A DNA stretch of 64,000 nt, from assembly GCA_002007465.1 (NCBI GenBank), contig LNAC01000038.1, positions 7,329,421-7,393,420 of the forward strand, given 5' to 3'. Under the pieces are notes generated by a model. The model did not search any database, was not told where the DNA came from, and worked only from the letters and a program-made list of their open reading frames with translations. This document shows positions 35,859-49,107 of the stretch, one piece after another; position 1 is the first letter of the stretch; each line of letters begins with the position of its first letter. The stretch comes from Ailurus styani (taxonomy: Eukaryota > Chordata > Mammalia > Carnivora > Ailuridae). Both the position numbers and the translations under genes were made by a program.

Positions 35859-36216
35859 TGTTATAATCTGAAAGTTTGTGCCCCCCCTAATATTAGTATG
35901 TTGTAATCTAATCTTCAGTGTGACAGTATTTGGAAGTGGGGTCTTTGGGACATAATTAGGTCATGAGTGTGGAGCCCTCATGAATGGAACTGATTTATTT
36001 CCCTATTAGGCAATGAAGGAACCAGAGCTCTCTCTCTTTCTACCACTGTGAGGGTAAAATGAGAAGTAGGCAACCTGCCACCTGAAGAGGGTTCTCATCC
36101 AAACCTGACCATGTTGCACTCTGATTCAGACTTCCAGTCTCCAAAACTGTGAGAAACAAATGTTGGTTAAGCCACCCAGTTTATGGTATTTTGCTCTAGC
36201 AGACTGGGGTAAGACA
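35859..36216 (+). mobile_element. MLT1-type LTR (MaLR), solo
   Basis: The sequence begins TGTTATAATCTGAAAGTTTG, contains GGGGTCTTTGGGACATAATT, TTAGGTCATGAGTGTGGAGC, ATGAATGGAACTGATTTATT, AACTGTGAGAAACAAATG and AAGCCACCCAGTTTATGGTA, and ends CTGGGGTAAGACA. This is the MLT1 LTR landmark order. The TG...CA ends are visible, but a 5-bp target duplication is not. No internal sequence is present. Confidence 0.8.
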
Positions 36217-37966
36217 GTGATAAAATGTGCAAAAAAATGAAATAGCATATTGAATACACAAGCTATCATTTATCATAAATATAGAGGTCATCGATACAAG
36301 TGGCTGTGATTTAGTTCTGTGAAATCGAATTTAACTGTCTTAAAAATTCTCATAACTTCCTGAATAGATTCTAGAATTACTGGGCTTAAACTTAAGCAGT
36401 GTATTTCTGCTCACCAAGGGCTCAGAATTGCCTGTTACTTGGCTTGACCCAACTTTTTGGCTTCTCTCCTCCCCAACAAAATCCTGAACCAGGGCTTATT
36501 CTTAAGCTTAATGAAGAAAACATCTTCTTTAATGGCTCATTCTGACTACAGAAATAAGTATTTCCCATTAAACCATCTTGATCATGTCTGCTTAATGACT
36601 GCTCGTCTCTATAAATAAAAATTCCTGTCAACCATGCTTATTTACCCCTCTTTACTAAAAAAAAAAAAATTTTGTTTTATTTAGAGATATTTGTCTTTAA
36701 CACTGACATTTTGCCTTCACACAGTATCTTAACATACTAGGTAGAAAGAATTTTCCACATCACATTTAATTTAAGAATTAAAGACCAAAGTTTCAGAATA
36801 TATAATGAGCTGAGCATGTTGTATTTCATTAAAAATAAACATATTGACATGCAACAAAGCCATTTGACTAAAAAGTAAGACCAATTTTCATACTTACCAA
36901 AGAGTAAACACTCACTATGGCATCATGTATAATTCTATGCTTTGAAATTGAAGAGAAAGCGACTTCAGATGATAGACAGAGATGTAATTAAAAGACTGGA
37001 AATCAAAATGAAATAAGTAAGGTGAAAAGAGTTGAATTAACGTCCTTTGGGGTCAAAAGTGCATTAAGGAACATGATCTAGAAATAGAGAACAAGTGCTC
37101 TTCATTTTCTCTAAGGAAATTTAAGAGCAAATAATAGTAATCTGTGGTCATACGGACTGAGGTTAGAAAGATATGAATGCTATTTAAATATCCACATGGA
37201 ATGTAGTGAAAGCGTGATAAATATCTTGGTTAGGACAATTTTAAGAACTTTTTTTTTGGTCTGATATCTCAATGTTGATACTGTTTTAGGTTAAAAATAA
37301 TGCAATTCAATAGCTTTTTCTAAGCAATGACTCTAAAACTTTTGAAGTGTGATATTGCTTTTTGAGTGGAATTCTTTTCATACCTGGTTGCATCTTTAAG
37401 ATGATAATGGGAAAATTCCTGTTAATAAGGAAACATGTAATTATTATTAAGGGGGTCATTAGTTTCCATTTTACTTTTAAGAGAGTAGTTACATCTAAAT
37501 GAAATACACCATCACTGTTTTTATTCTTCAGACAGAGCTGGTATTCATTTACTTTGATTTATTGCACTTCTATTGCTTATTCACCTTAAATTACATTTCA
37601 TTGTTTCCATCTTGAACAGTAATAGTGTCATCATCACGAATGAGCTTCTCGCATCAAAAAATGTGTACCTGCTGTTTTCCATCTGCTTTTCTTGCTCTTT
37701 CACCTTGCTAGGACACCTAGGAAAATACATAATAAATCAGGAAGAAACTCTTAGTGTGAGATATCTCTTTTTGTATACAGGACCTTCAAAGAAATCAACT
37801 TGATTTTTAAAATTGGAAAAATGTTTGTTTTTCATATTCATGAAGAATTTACCACTAACATTTTATTTTATTATTTACGTTCAGGCATAACACATAAAAA
37901 TCCAAATGACCTTAAGTGTACCTCATGATAAATTTTTACAAATTTTAAGAATTTCATAGTCTATTC
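36217..37966. other. Sequence with no gene seen
   Basis: Contains an A run near 36658-36669. The frames at 36422-36631 (-) and 37573-37803 (+) have no recognisable domain. I could not support any exon. Confidence 0.5.
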
Positions 37967-37972
37967 AAAACA

Positions 37973-38068
37973 ATGCTGCTTCCTCCTGTCTCTCTGCCTG
38001 CCTTTCTACCTCCTTACGATCTCTCTCTCTTTGTGAAATAAATAAATAAATAATCTTTTTAAAAAATG
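37973..38068 (+). mobile_element. 5'-truncated Can-SINE (3' half)
   Basis: Begins GCTGCTTCCTCCTGTCTCTC and ends GAAATAAATAAATAAATAATC with an A-rich end. The tRNA-like head is absent and no clear target duplication was found. CTCCTTACGATC and TTTGTGAAATAAAT place it near the subtype of the 42.05 and 49.63 kb copies. Confidence 0.88.
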
Positions 38069-39189
38069 AAAAGAAATCAGTATAAGGTTGAAAGCCTATA
38101 AAGTAGAGCTAACTATCTGTCTTCTAAAATTTCAGACATTGAGTTTACTTATGCTTTTCTACTGAAAAGTCTATGAGATATATTGTACTTCATTTCAGAT
38201 TTCCCGAAAGCTTAAAGGTATGTCTGTCTTCACAAGTACTTTTTTTCTAAAAGATACGAGGCAAAAAAAAAATTGTAAATGATACTTCATTTGATTTGGA
38301 TGGAACATTTATTCTTGAAGATTTTATTGCTCTGGGAATGAAAGTGAAGAACTAAGCAGAATATATGCATACTTTCAAAGTATTTTATTAATGCAGGCAT
38401 GGAATACTCTATCATGTTTTGCTTTTAAAGATTGGAGTAGTGATAATGTAACATAATTTGCATAGGTAGTTCTATCAAGCCACCCCCTCCCCACTAGACT
38501 ATTCAGTCAGGTACTTTGAATTTTATGAAAATGTTCTATATATAAAAATAAATATATGTATATGATTTGTATGGATACACAATATATTGTGAATTACTGT
38601 ATTTGAAGACATTTTTCTTCTAATACATATGCACTTTTTGATCAGGGAGAAGTTTCACCTACAAAAGGAAAAGTTTATTCTCTCAATTTACTTACCCCAT
38701 GTCCCACATTCTTTCAAACAACCTGATATAAAAGTCCTAATTGACCTCTTTCCTTCTATTTTTCTCCCAGCCCTGCACTTAAAATGCCAAATATTGACTC
38801 CCTAGAACAATCTGTTGACAAAGCAAAGTGGAATTCATTGCTTACTATAATAGTGGAGATTAATTCTTGACAGAGTCTTAGTAGTATCTCAGAAGAGGAT
38901 GAGAATAGGTGGACTATATTTGAGATTTGTTGGGTAGTCTGATTTAAGGTCAGTGTGATGTCTTGATGAGAGTTGGGAAAAATGCGTAATATAATAATTT
39001 AGGATTGGTGGACAGAGTTGTCAGTAGTCAAGACCGAGAGAGGCACATCCTCCCAGGGTCACTAAGCCTAGCTGAGCACTGATTTTTAGTAGTTGAATAC
39101 TTTCTGAAAACTTTTGAAGCAAACAATTACATACAATTTCATCTTCCCGAACAAATGTTTTCTAGAATAGTATAACCATGTAAATGAAT
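38069..39189. other. AT-rich sequence, no gene seen
   Basis: No assignable repeat or exon. Confidence 0.55.
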
Positions 39190-39413
39190 GGGAAGAAATC
39201 AGAGAAGGAGACAGTCCATGCAAGACTCTGGGAAACAAACTGAGGGTTTCAAAGGGGAGGAGGTGGGGGGGATGGGGTAACCAAGGGATGGGTATGAAGG
39301 AGGATATGTGTTGTGATGAGCACTGGTGTTATATACAACTAATAAATCATTGAACACTACGTCGAAAAATAATGATGTACTATATGCTGGCTAAGCGAAC
39401 ATAATAAAAGAAA
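39190..39413 (+). mobile_element. Carnivore L1 3' UTR end, strongly truncated
   Basis: GACTCTGGGAAACAAACTGA, a G-rich tract GGAGGAGGTGGGGGGGATGG, GATGAGCACTGGTGTTATAT and ATAAATCATTGAACACTACG are typical of the carnivore L1 3' end, which finishes ATAATAAAAG. G-rich tracts in this position are known in mammalian L1 3' UTRs. Confidence 0.82.
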
Positions 39414-41192
39414 AGAATTGAGTAATAGATTTTGTTAATGAAGACATTAAGGTGGGTGCCTGTAGATGGATTTCATTCTCAATATCTCCTCTCATTGTCA
39501 TTCTTCAACTTAAGCTAAAGGGTAGAACATCAGCATCTGGAGAAGTGGTCAATGCATTGCTTCATTTATTATTTTTGTTTTCTTCACTTTTTATGAAGTG
39601 GTGTAATCACATACTAAGTATTTGAGGATATTGGTTTCAACCTCAATGAAAGTCAAATTTTCCTGGTTTTTGTTTGCTTGTTTTTTGTTTTTGTTTTTGC
39701 TTAGAGTATCACTTGTCGGACAGGACAGCTGCTATGCAAGATCATTTAAGATTCTAAGATCACACACTTGAACACAGCAACACAGAAAATATCAAGAGAA
39801 GGATTGTTATCAGAGCCTGTGAATCAGTTTTAAGCCAAGGTTCAAAAGTACTTATGTGAAGCCAAGACAACAAATCTTAACTTTAGTCTGAAGAGCCCAC
39901 AGAAACATATGGCATTATTTTTAAAAAATATATATATCTACATTTATACTATTCTTGTGTTTCTCAGATCTGGGAAGAATATCATACTTGCATTCATACA
40001 GAGCCTTGGGAAGTTCCTTATGGATGCAGGCACAATATTCTTCCTTTAAAACAGCACATGACCCTTCTGAAGAAGCCAATATTACATCTAAGGAAACTTA
40101 TTCCAAGCTAACTAATGTTCAATTTAATGAACGCTTTGGGCAAGGAGTTCTGTAGCCTTGGATGTTTTGCTGAGTTCTCTTGCTATCTTCTGAACGGTAG
40201 GCATGTAGTATGCTCCCAACTGTGTGGGCCTCTTCTAAAGCATAATTTGCAGAGGCTTGCAGACACACACACACAAATAAATTAGAATTTGCCTTGAATT
40301 ATTAGCATTTTAGATTCCTGGAGGTCTGGTTTATTATGGTGTTTGCCATGTAAAAAATCCCTTAGTGGTTGAGCCAATTTCACAGGAAACCAACTGATTA
40401 TTAAAAGAAATTGGTATCAAGGGAATCTGGGTGGCTCTAAAAAGAAAATGTGCATAACAAGCTCAACAAGGGAATTTCATCATTCACTTGGGCTAAATCA
40501 TGATTAGATTGCAACTAGTCTTCTTCTTATGCCAGGAAGTAAGTAAGAAGGCAGAAAGTAATTTTAAAAATGTGGGACATACAGGTAACAGATGTCTGTA
40601 TATGAATTGTTCAAAATACTAAACCAGCAAAAAGAAAGGAAAATCACTAGGAAAAAAATACACATGTATGCGAGCATATTAAAGTTCAAAATGTGATTTT
40701 AGCTCTCTGGATCCTGCGTGGAACCTATCTACCTCCTGAAAACTATTTGCTTCTGGAAGATTTCTAAGAATCTTCAACTTGACCTTTATAATCTTGACAA
40801 TCATCCAGTGGTTTGAGAATTACTTCTGTCTCTATATAACAAACACTTACACAAGGACAGAATTCTTAGATTTCACTGATGTGATAATAATATCTGTTCA
40901 GGTCTTTTCTAGAGGGGTTCAAATAATGTCTTTCTCTGATGTCAATTCGGAGATCAGTGGTCCAGATTTTATTCATGCAGACGTTGTTTAAGAAGATGTT
41001 GAGGAATGGCTACCCCAGCTGGCCGCAATATTAACGATATTCTATACGTAGTCACATGAGATATTTGTTCTCATTTGCTTGCCTGAGTGTGAAAATTAGA
41101 ATTGGCAGTGCTATTCTCAGAAACATGGGGAAGCCTCTTAGTAATTTTTGAAGGGGGTAGTAACCCCAGAAGCTGTTGATCTAGCTGTCCTT
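39414..41192. other. Sequence with no gene seen
   Basis: No exon supported. A T/G-rich patch lies at 39668-39702 and a short (AC)5 near 40264-40275. GGAATCTGGGTGGCTC near 40421 looks like a tiny SINE head remnant, but is too short to call. Confidence 0.5.
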
Positions 41193-41208
41193 AAGAACAA
41201 TAGTAATA

Positions 41209-41384
41209 GGGACACCTTGGTGGCTCATTCGCTCAGGTCATAATCTCAGGGTCCTGGGATCGAGCCCCGCATCGGGCTTCCTGCTTGGCAGGAGGCCTGC
41301 TTCCCCCTCTCCTACTCCCCCTGCTTGTGTTCCCTCTCTCGCTGTGTCTCTCTCTGTCAAATAAATAAATAAAATCTTAAAAAA
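41209..41384 (+). mobile_element. Can-SINE with an internal deletion
   Basis: The head GGGACACCTTGGTGGCTCAT joins directly to TCGCTCAGGTCATAATCTC, so about 20 bp between the A-box and B-box regions are missing. The exact 16-bp duplication AAGAACAATAGTAATA lies at 41193-41208 and 41385-41400. Confidence 0.95.
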
Positions 41385-41400
41385 AAGAACAATAGTAATA

Positions 41401-42033
41401 CTTTAGGCCATGAAAGTTTAAGAGACATTGAAAGCTCTGCCAATTTTGGTTTCAGAATTCAATTTGTACTTACCACCTTTTCCAAAGATTGGAAGTGATA
41501 GAGACAACTAACTTTCTTATTAATTCCCAAAGCTTTACAAAGATATTTGTAATAGATCCAGTAAAATGGATGCCTCTGCCGTTAGAAGAGTTATTTTGCA
41601 ATTTCCCGGAGTGTGAACACATCAAGTAATTCTTTGTTACTGTTAGAGTCATAAGTTTCCAGCAAAGAAAGGCTTTAGCCTACCCCAAGAATAAACACTT
41701 AGTGTGAGGAACATAGTTTAAATGTATTGCAGGTTAGCTGCATGAAATCTAGTAGAAGACAAAGAGACCTTGGTATTTGGGTTCTTGTCAATGTCTTGCC
41801 TTTACAATTTTATGAGGATTTTGACAATGGTAGATAAAACTTGTACTTTAAAAAATTTTAGTAAGGTTTTCACACAAATATTAATCAAAAAGAGTGGCCA
41901 ATTTGTATTTATTGTGATAAAAGACTAAATAGTTCTGGCTAATGTCTTAGCAAAATTCTCACTTGAATGTTAACACACCGTATATAGATATGCAGTTAGC
42001 TAGGTATGTTTCTTGTATCAAAAACAGACTATT
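41401..42033. other. Sequence with no gene seen
   Basis: No assignable feature. Confidence 0.55.
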
Positions 42034-42049
42034 AAAAACAGATTATGAG

Positions 42050-42242
42050 GGCGCCTGGGTGGCTCAGTGGGTTAAAGCCTCTGCTTTCGGCTCAGGTCAT
42101 GATCTCAGGGTCCTGGGATCGAGGCCCGCATCGGGCTCTCTGCTCAGCAGGGAGCCTGCTTCCCCCCTCTCTCTGCCTGCCTCTCTGCCTCCTTGTGATC
42201 TCTCTCCCTCTGTGAAATAAATAAATAAAATCTTTAAAAAAA
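42050..42242 (+). mobile_element. Can-SINE, GGAGG/GTGAAATAAA subtype, young
   Basis: Near-consensus copy with GGGCGCCTGGGTGGCTCAGT, GATCGAGGCCCGCATCGG, CTTCCCCCCTCTC, CTCCTTGTGATC and CTGTGAAATAAATAAAT. Exact 16-bp duplication AAAAACAGATTATGAG at 42034-42049 and 42243-42258. Confidence 0.96.
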
Positions 42243-42258
42243 AAAAACAGATTATGAG

Positions 42259-44079
42259 CAGTTAGGGCATTATGTCTTGACATAATACATCTACAGAAAA
42301 TTATTACAAGGGGATTTTGAACTAAAATACATAGAAAAATAAATGCCTGCATTGATCAATCCATCAATCAAAATATAGATATAAATAATTATTGTATCAG
42401 TCCTTGTGATTGATCTTGAGTAGGTTTATTATGAATCCTGATAATTATAAAATCATTCTGGTGTAAGAGTTTTAATTCAATACACTCAGTTTAAAGAAGA
42501 CTGAATTTCTTTTTTGACTGTTAGTTTGATAAACAATCTAGCTCTTAAAATAGTTTTGAGTTAAATAGTTTTTGGAGAATATCCAGATAAATCTAATTAT
42601 TTCTGTTACCTTTCCTTTTATAATATAAAAGTACATCTTATATAATCTCTATAAAATTTAAGTTGGCAAAAAAATAAATATACACCATTTCCAAAGACAT
42701 TTGGATATTTTCTTACTCTATAGCTATATTGTAATGCTAAAAAGGGGGGATAAATTAAAATTCTGTATTAATACCAGTTTATTTTTCCTTTCAAATCCAT
42801 ATAACTACTTATAGATTATTTACTTGCTAAATTTTACATTTATAGAGGATGCTTTTGTGTGTGTAACTTCCTAATTCTATTTACTTTTATTATTCTAACA
42901 ATCACATATACATTAGTTTGTATTCTAGAGTTGTCAAATGAATTATAGCGAGACATTGGTAAAATAGATAGCCATCTGAAAAAATAATCTTGGATTCATA
43001 TTTCACTCCATTTGATGTCTACAAGCCAAAGACCAGGAACACACATGTAGCCAATGCAGGATTTATTACTTGCTGAAACAAAGGACACAACCCATGTCAT
43101 AAACTATGGGAATGTTTGGTCATTTTAATGGTTGTGTAGGAACTTTGTTTCTAGTATCTAATTTAAGTTATCTGATTTTTGTTGTACCCATGTCACAGGA
43201 AGTTCTAGTCAGATATTTATTTTCTTCAAAATTGTTAATGTCAGTGAGGGAACCACATGACCTATGTGAGAGCAGCTAGCCCAGCTACCAGCTGTCATCC
43301 GTCAGGTATGATTATTTCTTTCTCACTCTTTACACTTAATAAAATTCAACTGTGTTAAAAATAAAATACAGAAGTGAATCCATTAAGATATTAGGATAAT
43401 ATATATACATATATTTAATTTTATACTATGATGAAAGACCAAAAAGCATAAAAAATGAGATCAAACATTTTTCCTGTGCATAAAAATCAAAGATGTCTGC
43501 ACACACACAAAAAGAAAATAACAGCTATATATCACAAGACAGAATGGATAGAAATGTTTGTAGTAAAAATCATGGATGAAGAACAGATTCTAGTAAATAT
43601 GAATTGTGATAATAAGCAAATTAGAACAGAACCAGGAGTCTAATAAGCAATGAATGTGAACTGTTAGTTTATAGGAAAGTAATTATAGTTGGCTCATAAA
43701 TATATGAGCCACTCACTTTCTTAGAAAGAGAATCATAAGTTAAAAGAACAATGAAATATTATTTTCAGGTCAGGACTGGGTTTTTAAAGTATTAAGGAAA
43801 TAGTCATTCTCAGTTGGTATGAATTTAAATGAATACAAAATTAAAATATATTCAAAGTATTTATAAAAAGGGAGATACTTAACTATCAGGAAATCAAGTA
43901 CTATTTCTAATGAATTTTATTTATTAAAAAATAATTTAAGAGGTTATGACAACATATTAATGTTATAAATTGCTTAAGATGAACACATAGTCATTTTATA
44001 TTTTTCATTATATAGTGTGTCTTTATATTATTTTTAATGATAAGAACATTTATAATTTCAGTTTAGAAAAAAAATATGA
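42259..44079. other. AT-rich sequence, no gene seen
   Basis: No assignable repeat or exon in 1.8 kb. Confidence 0.5.
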
Positions 44080-44225
44080 TGGTCACCGGGGTAGCTCAAT
44101 CAGTTAAGCAGCTGCCTTTGGCTCAGGTCTGGATCCCAACACCCTGGAATCGAGCCCTGAATTGGGCTCCCTGCTCAGTGAGGAGTCTGCTTCTCCCTGT
44201 CCTTCTGCCTCTCCGTCCTGCTTGT

Positions 44226-44267
<42 letters not shown>

Positions 44268-44319
44268 TCTCTCTCTCACTCTCCCTCTCAAATGAATAAA
44301 TAAAATCTTAAAAAAAAAG
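44080..44319 (+). mobile_element. Can-SINE, older, with expanded (CT)17
   Basis: The head is GGTCACCGGGGTAGCTCAAT, the B-box-like part is GGAATCGAGCCC, and the tail is AAATGAATAAATAAAATC. The CT-rich part has grown into a pure (CT)17 at 44227-44260, followed by CA and CT units. Confidence 0.9.
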
Positions 44320-44444
44320 AAGAAAGGAAGAAAAAACGAGGTCAGATTAATAGAGAAAAATCAAGCTCAAAATATTAAAGGTTTTTAGCAGGCAAGAAAA
44401 TATTCTAGTTGAATGAAATTTGTATATTTGTTCACTTGCTTAAA

Positions 44445-44985
44445 AAACGGTCTATATCACACTTTGTTTATCTATTTACCCATGGAAGTACACTATAGCT
44501 GCCTTTACATTTTAGCAATTGGGAATTATAAAGCTATGAACACAAGTGACAAGTGTCTCCTTGAGATACTGTTTTTAGCTCTTTTGTTTATATATTCACA
44601 AGGAGAATTGCTGGTTCATATGGCAATTCGGTTCTTAGATTCTTCTAGAACCACCAAACTCTTTTCCACAGGATTGTACCATTTTAAATTCTCAGCAACA
44701 GTGCACAGGAGTCCTAATTTCTTCACATTCTTATCAACTCTTGCTATTTTCTGGCTTTCCTTTTTGTTTTGTATTGTTTTGTTTTGTTTGATAGTAGCTA
44801 TCCTAATGCATATAAAGTGATAGCTCATAATTTCAACTTACAGCTCTCTAATGATTAGTGATGTTGAGCATTTTTTCATGTGCTTATTAGCCATTTGTAT
44901 ATCTTCTTCGGAGAAGTGTCTATTCAAGTCCTTTGCTCATTTCTGAATTAGGTTGCTTATTTATTGTGCTCTTCAATTTTAGGAA
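44445..44985 (-). mobile_element. Antisense L1 ORF2 C-terminal region (inverted part)
   Basis: Landmarks on the (+) strand are GAGAATTGCTGGTTCATATG, TTCTCAGCAACAGTGCACAG, GATTAGTGATGTTGAGCATT, TTGTATATCTTCTTCGGAGA and TATTCAAGTCCTTTGCTCAT, all typical of reverse-complemented old L1. It abuts a sense L1 3' fragment at about 44986. Confidence 0.82.
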
Positions 44986-45285
44986 TATTATTTAACTCTA
45001 AGAAGAAGGAAAATTCTGACATATGCTACAACACAGATGAACCTTAAAGACATTATTTTGAGTGAAATAAGCCAGCCACAAAAATAAAAATACAATATGA
45101 TTCCACCTCTTTGAAGTACTTAGAGTAGTTGAAATTATAGACATAGAAAGTAGAGAGATGCTTGTCAGGAGTGGAGAAAAGGGAAATGGGACACTATTGC
45201 TTAATGGATATAGAGTTGCAGGTTACAAGATAAAAAGAGTTATGGGGATGGATAGTGGTGCTAATGTATTCAGTACCACTAATAC
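44986..45285 (+). mobile_element. Sense L1 3' fragment adjoining the inverted part
   Basis: AGGAATATTATTTAACTC, ATATGCTACAACACAGATGA, GTGAAATAAGCCAGCCACAA and GGGATGGATAGTGGTGCT match the end of ORF2 and the start of the 3' UTR of an old L1. The rest of the UTR and the poly(A) tail are missing. Confidence 0.8.
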
Positions 45286-47100
45286 CTATTTTCCTTTTCT
45301 TCTGGCTGGAGTGCCAAAGTGATTAGCAATCAGAAGAGCCATATTATCACAAAAATAGTATTTTGAGGATTGTTAATACATAGTTACAACCTATGTGTTT
45401 CACTGAAATTATTTCTATGTATATCATTAAAAATATGAACCCATGAAGCAGCTGCTAAGACCACTGAACTAATCTGCTTTGGATACATATGGAATGCCCA
45501 ACAACGTCATTGCTGAAACTAGATTGATGGTTTGATATTAACCATTATTCAAGCCTTGACATCTTTTTTAACACTGAAAATATTTTAACTGTAATGTAAA
45601 ATTTTGTTTTACATATAAAGATAGAGAAAAAGCGACCTCATCCAAATATGCAGATGATGAAACAGGTAATGGTGATATTATAAATAAGCAAAGATAAAAA
45701 TCAGGAGAAAGATGAAGGAGAGACAGGGAAAAGGAGAAAATATTACAAATATCATCTAGGGATATATAGAATTTCATTTTCCTATGGTGATTTTTCCTTT
45801 AGGTTAATTCTGTCCCCTTCTGGAATCTCAATAAATATTGAGACTCCAGAGAGCATATAACCCTTGCACACTAAAAATCTGTCTATTCTCCCAACATTAT
45901 TCCTGACTTAATGAAACCTGTAAGTTTTATGGAAAATTTTTTATAAATGGTTGATAAGATTCCCATGTTCTCTGCTCAACTTCCTAATTTTTTTCAATTG
46001 TCAATCTTTAGGGCATTTGGGTGAGATAGGTAAATTATTACCCAGTAAGAATGCCCTCAGAACCTGCCATCTCTATTTGCTTATACAATTCTCATCGATT
46101 GATTTGAAATTCAAAAATAGGCCAAGGATTTAGATTTTATCTAATTCTTTTTTTCTCATGACTATAATGTAAATAGTAAGGTAATTGTAAAAGTAACCCC
46201 CAAACTGAAAATTGTTTATTAAAATAATAAGAGAATCTATATTTTACACCAACTCTATGTAGAAGTCATTCTTTTAAAACAACCACTTAATATTGTGGGA
46301 TTTCAAATTATATTAGTGTTAGATCACACATTTAATATATTTTCCTTATAATGTGTTTATTTAAATACCAGCAACTAAGTATGCCAACTGAACATTTGCA
46401 CAGAAGAGATTAATCAGTTCTTTTTCAAGAGATTTCCAATAAACCCTAATGACCAGAGAGCATCTGTAGATAAAATTTTCAAGCAGTTCATGTGTGTTTG
46501 CTGTATGTGGTGTGAGAATTTAGCATATGTAGTGTTTGATGTTTTAATCATAAGACTGAGGTATTAATTAAAGCAAATGCGTTACTTTAGGCAATGGAAG
46601 ACATATTGCTATAATATATTTATAGTAACAAATCATGTTTTAGTAACATTCCTTCTGGAAATAAAATTTTTACTAAAGGAAGTGGTTTTTACTTATCTTG
46701 TATTAAAATATAATATTCCACTCTTCCATATTTACAATGGTAGTCTCAAAATGTGCTACAAATTTTAATATTTGCCAGTATCTTTTTGTACCCACATATA
46801 ATTGCCTATAGACTAGATGAGCATAATTGTTTTCAACCTAAACTTAATTTTTTAATTTATGATCTCATCTAGAAGCGAATTTGAAATATGTTTAGTAGGA
46901 CATATCTAAAGTTATATTAATGTAGATCGAGTCATTGATTACTCTGCCAACTGTTTTTCAAGGATTAGTAACTTTAGCATTTATTTCCAATCATCCATAT
47001 TTGATATGATAGTACATTTTCAGTATGCCAAGTTTGACATCTGCTGCACTTCTCATTCACTGAAGAATTGTCCAATACATGATTCACTTAAGAAAATGAA
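45286..47100. other. AT-rich sequence, no gene seen
   Basis: No assignable feature; several short open frames without known domains. Confidence 0.5.
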
Positions 47101-47106
47101 TGAGTG

Positions 47107-47311
47107 GGCGCCTGGGTGGCTCAGTGGGTTAAAGCCTCTGCTTTCGGCTCAGGTCATGATCTCAGCGTCCTGGGATCGAGGCCCGCATCAGGCTCTCTGC
47201 TCAGCAGAGAGCCTGCTTCCTCCTCTCCCTGTCTCTCTGCCTGCCTCTCTGCCTACTTGTGATCTCTCTCTCTGTGTCAAATAAATAAATAAAATCTTTA
47301 AAAAAAAAAAC
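47107..47311 (+). mobile_element. Can-SINE, near consensus, no clear target duplication
   Basis: GGGCGCCTGGGTGGCTCAGT at the 5' end and AAATAAATAAATAAAATCTT plus about 10 A at the 3' end. The flanks (AATGAATGAGT at left, CAATCCAGTCAGG at right) do not form a convincing direct repeat. Confidence 0.94.
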
Positions 47312-49107
47312 AATCCAGTCAGGTTAGTTATCTCTCTCTTTGATTTATATGTAAGAGGAGAGAAACAGTGAGATATATAGTTTTAAATGAATTGATAGGT
47401 GGCAAAGGATAACTATGGATTCATTTTAATTTGCATAACAATTTCACATATCTGTAAAAACAATATGATAGAAGTTCAACATAAGAAAAAATACGCACAG
47501 GAGACGAATTTTTAAGAGTCTTCACCTGACTACTTTTATAAGCCATAAATAAAAAATGATTTAAATTTTTTCTTTAAAATGTGCCGCTGTTTTCTCTTTT
47601 AATTATCATTTCATAACAATTTAACTTTTTATACTTAATGTGAAATATAATCTGAAATTAATGTCAATGATTATAATATTATCTAATGATTTCTCAGTCA
47701 AATTAGCACTGCTATTTGAATATGACACAAATAATTCTGTTATTTTCCTGGCCTCAATTTCATAACTGATTATACTGTGACACACAGAGGTGAGTTTAAG
47801 AGATTTCATCATCAGTCTATTATAAATGGCTTTTACTTACTAAGTTGATAAATATTACACATACTTCAAAATATTGCCAAAGTAAATTCTCCAAACCACA
47901 CATTGCTTTTTCATTTTTTCTTCTACATATTTAATCAAGGGTCTTAAGTTTATATTCAAATTGAAATAGCCATTTGTATTTATCAACTACAAGTTTGTAT
48001 CACACCAGAGAATATAATGACAGAGAAATGATTTGAATAATTAATTTCGAACCTTCCAAACTATATGACTCAACATCTGGCAAATTTACAAGAGAAAAAC
48101 ATTAGAATTTTTATGACATGTAGTCTCCATTCATTCACTGTAACTAATGTTTATGAGCTACAATATGAAAACGTGTTCTGGTTCTCTATTCCCCTTCCTT
48201 CACCATGGATAACATTACTGGAACAAAAGCTTTGTGTACCAATTAGTGAGTAAATAGATGTAGATGAATATATGTACATACCCAACATAACAACATTTAA
48301 ATAGTTTATACAGCTGTCAAAAGTTTTTCTGCATCTTGTTTAAGCAAACTGAGTTTTGAAATTTACTTGAATGACAAATGATAAGCTTTTAATAAATTTT
48401 GATCCTAAAACATGGGTGCAAAAGTAGTGAATACATCATGCTGAAAATGGGAGATGATTGTTCAACTTTTCTTTTTTTTGTAACTAAATCTTAAATATTC
48501 ATTCCATATTTGAAAGATTATATATCACACAAAGCAAAACAAAGAAGCCCCCACAAAGTGTAATTTTGTTAAATCTTGTATAAATTTGCATGGGTACGCA
48601 TGTCTGGAATACTCTCAAAATAAAAACAACATTAAAAAATGTCAGAATTACTAAATAAATATCCATTTATCTTTAAAATGACACAATTCATTACTAGAAA
48701 CTTTGCCAGAAAATAGAATGTAGGAAGCCATTTTATTCTGAATTCATATAATTAATATATACCTTAGTCTTCACTCTTTTTATCTGTAGATGAACTACTT
48801 TCACTGATACTGGGATGATGTACTCTTAAAAATATGTTTCTGCAGCTGAACGGTAAATAGATAAAACTAATGAAAAACTTTCTTCTCATTGTAATGTGAG
48901 CTACACTCTCTCTTCTCTCCCTAAAAGTAGGTGGGTTATCTGATGCCCAACCAGTCATGCAACACTGAGAGATGAACGGATCAAAAAAGTAAAAAAAAAA
49001 AAAAGTTGTGTTTGCTTATTAAAAACCACCTCAACAAAAATATGAAGATTATGCTTTGTAATTATTCTTACTTTTCAGCACTTACAACTATCAAAATCTC
49101 TTTTTCC
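47312..49107. other. AT-rich sequence, no gene seen
   Basis: No exon or named repeat. A run of 14 A lies at 48991-49004. Confidence 0.5.

Noticed and set aside
40415..40440. GGAATCTGGGTGGCTC, similar to a Can-SINE head
   Set aside because: Only about 16 bp match and there is no body, tail or duplication.
44413..44820. 135-codon open frame (+)
   Set aside because: It is mostly the antisense translation of an old L1 ORF2 fragment.
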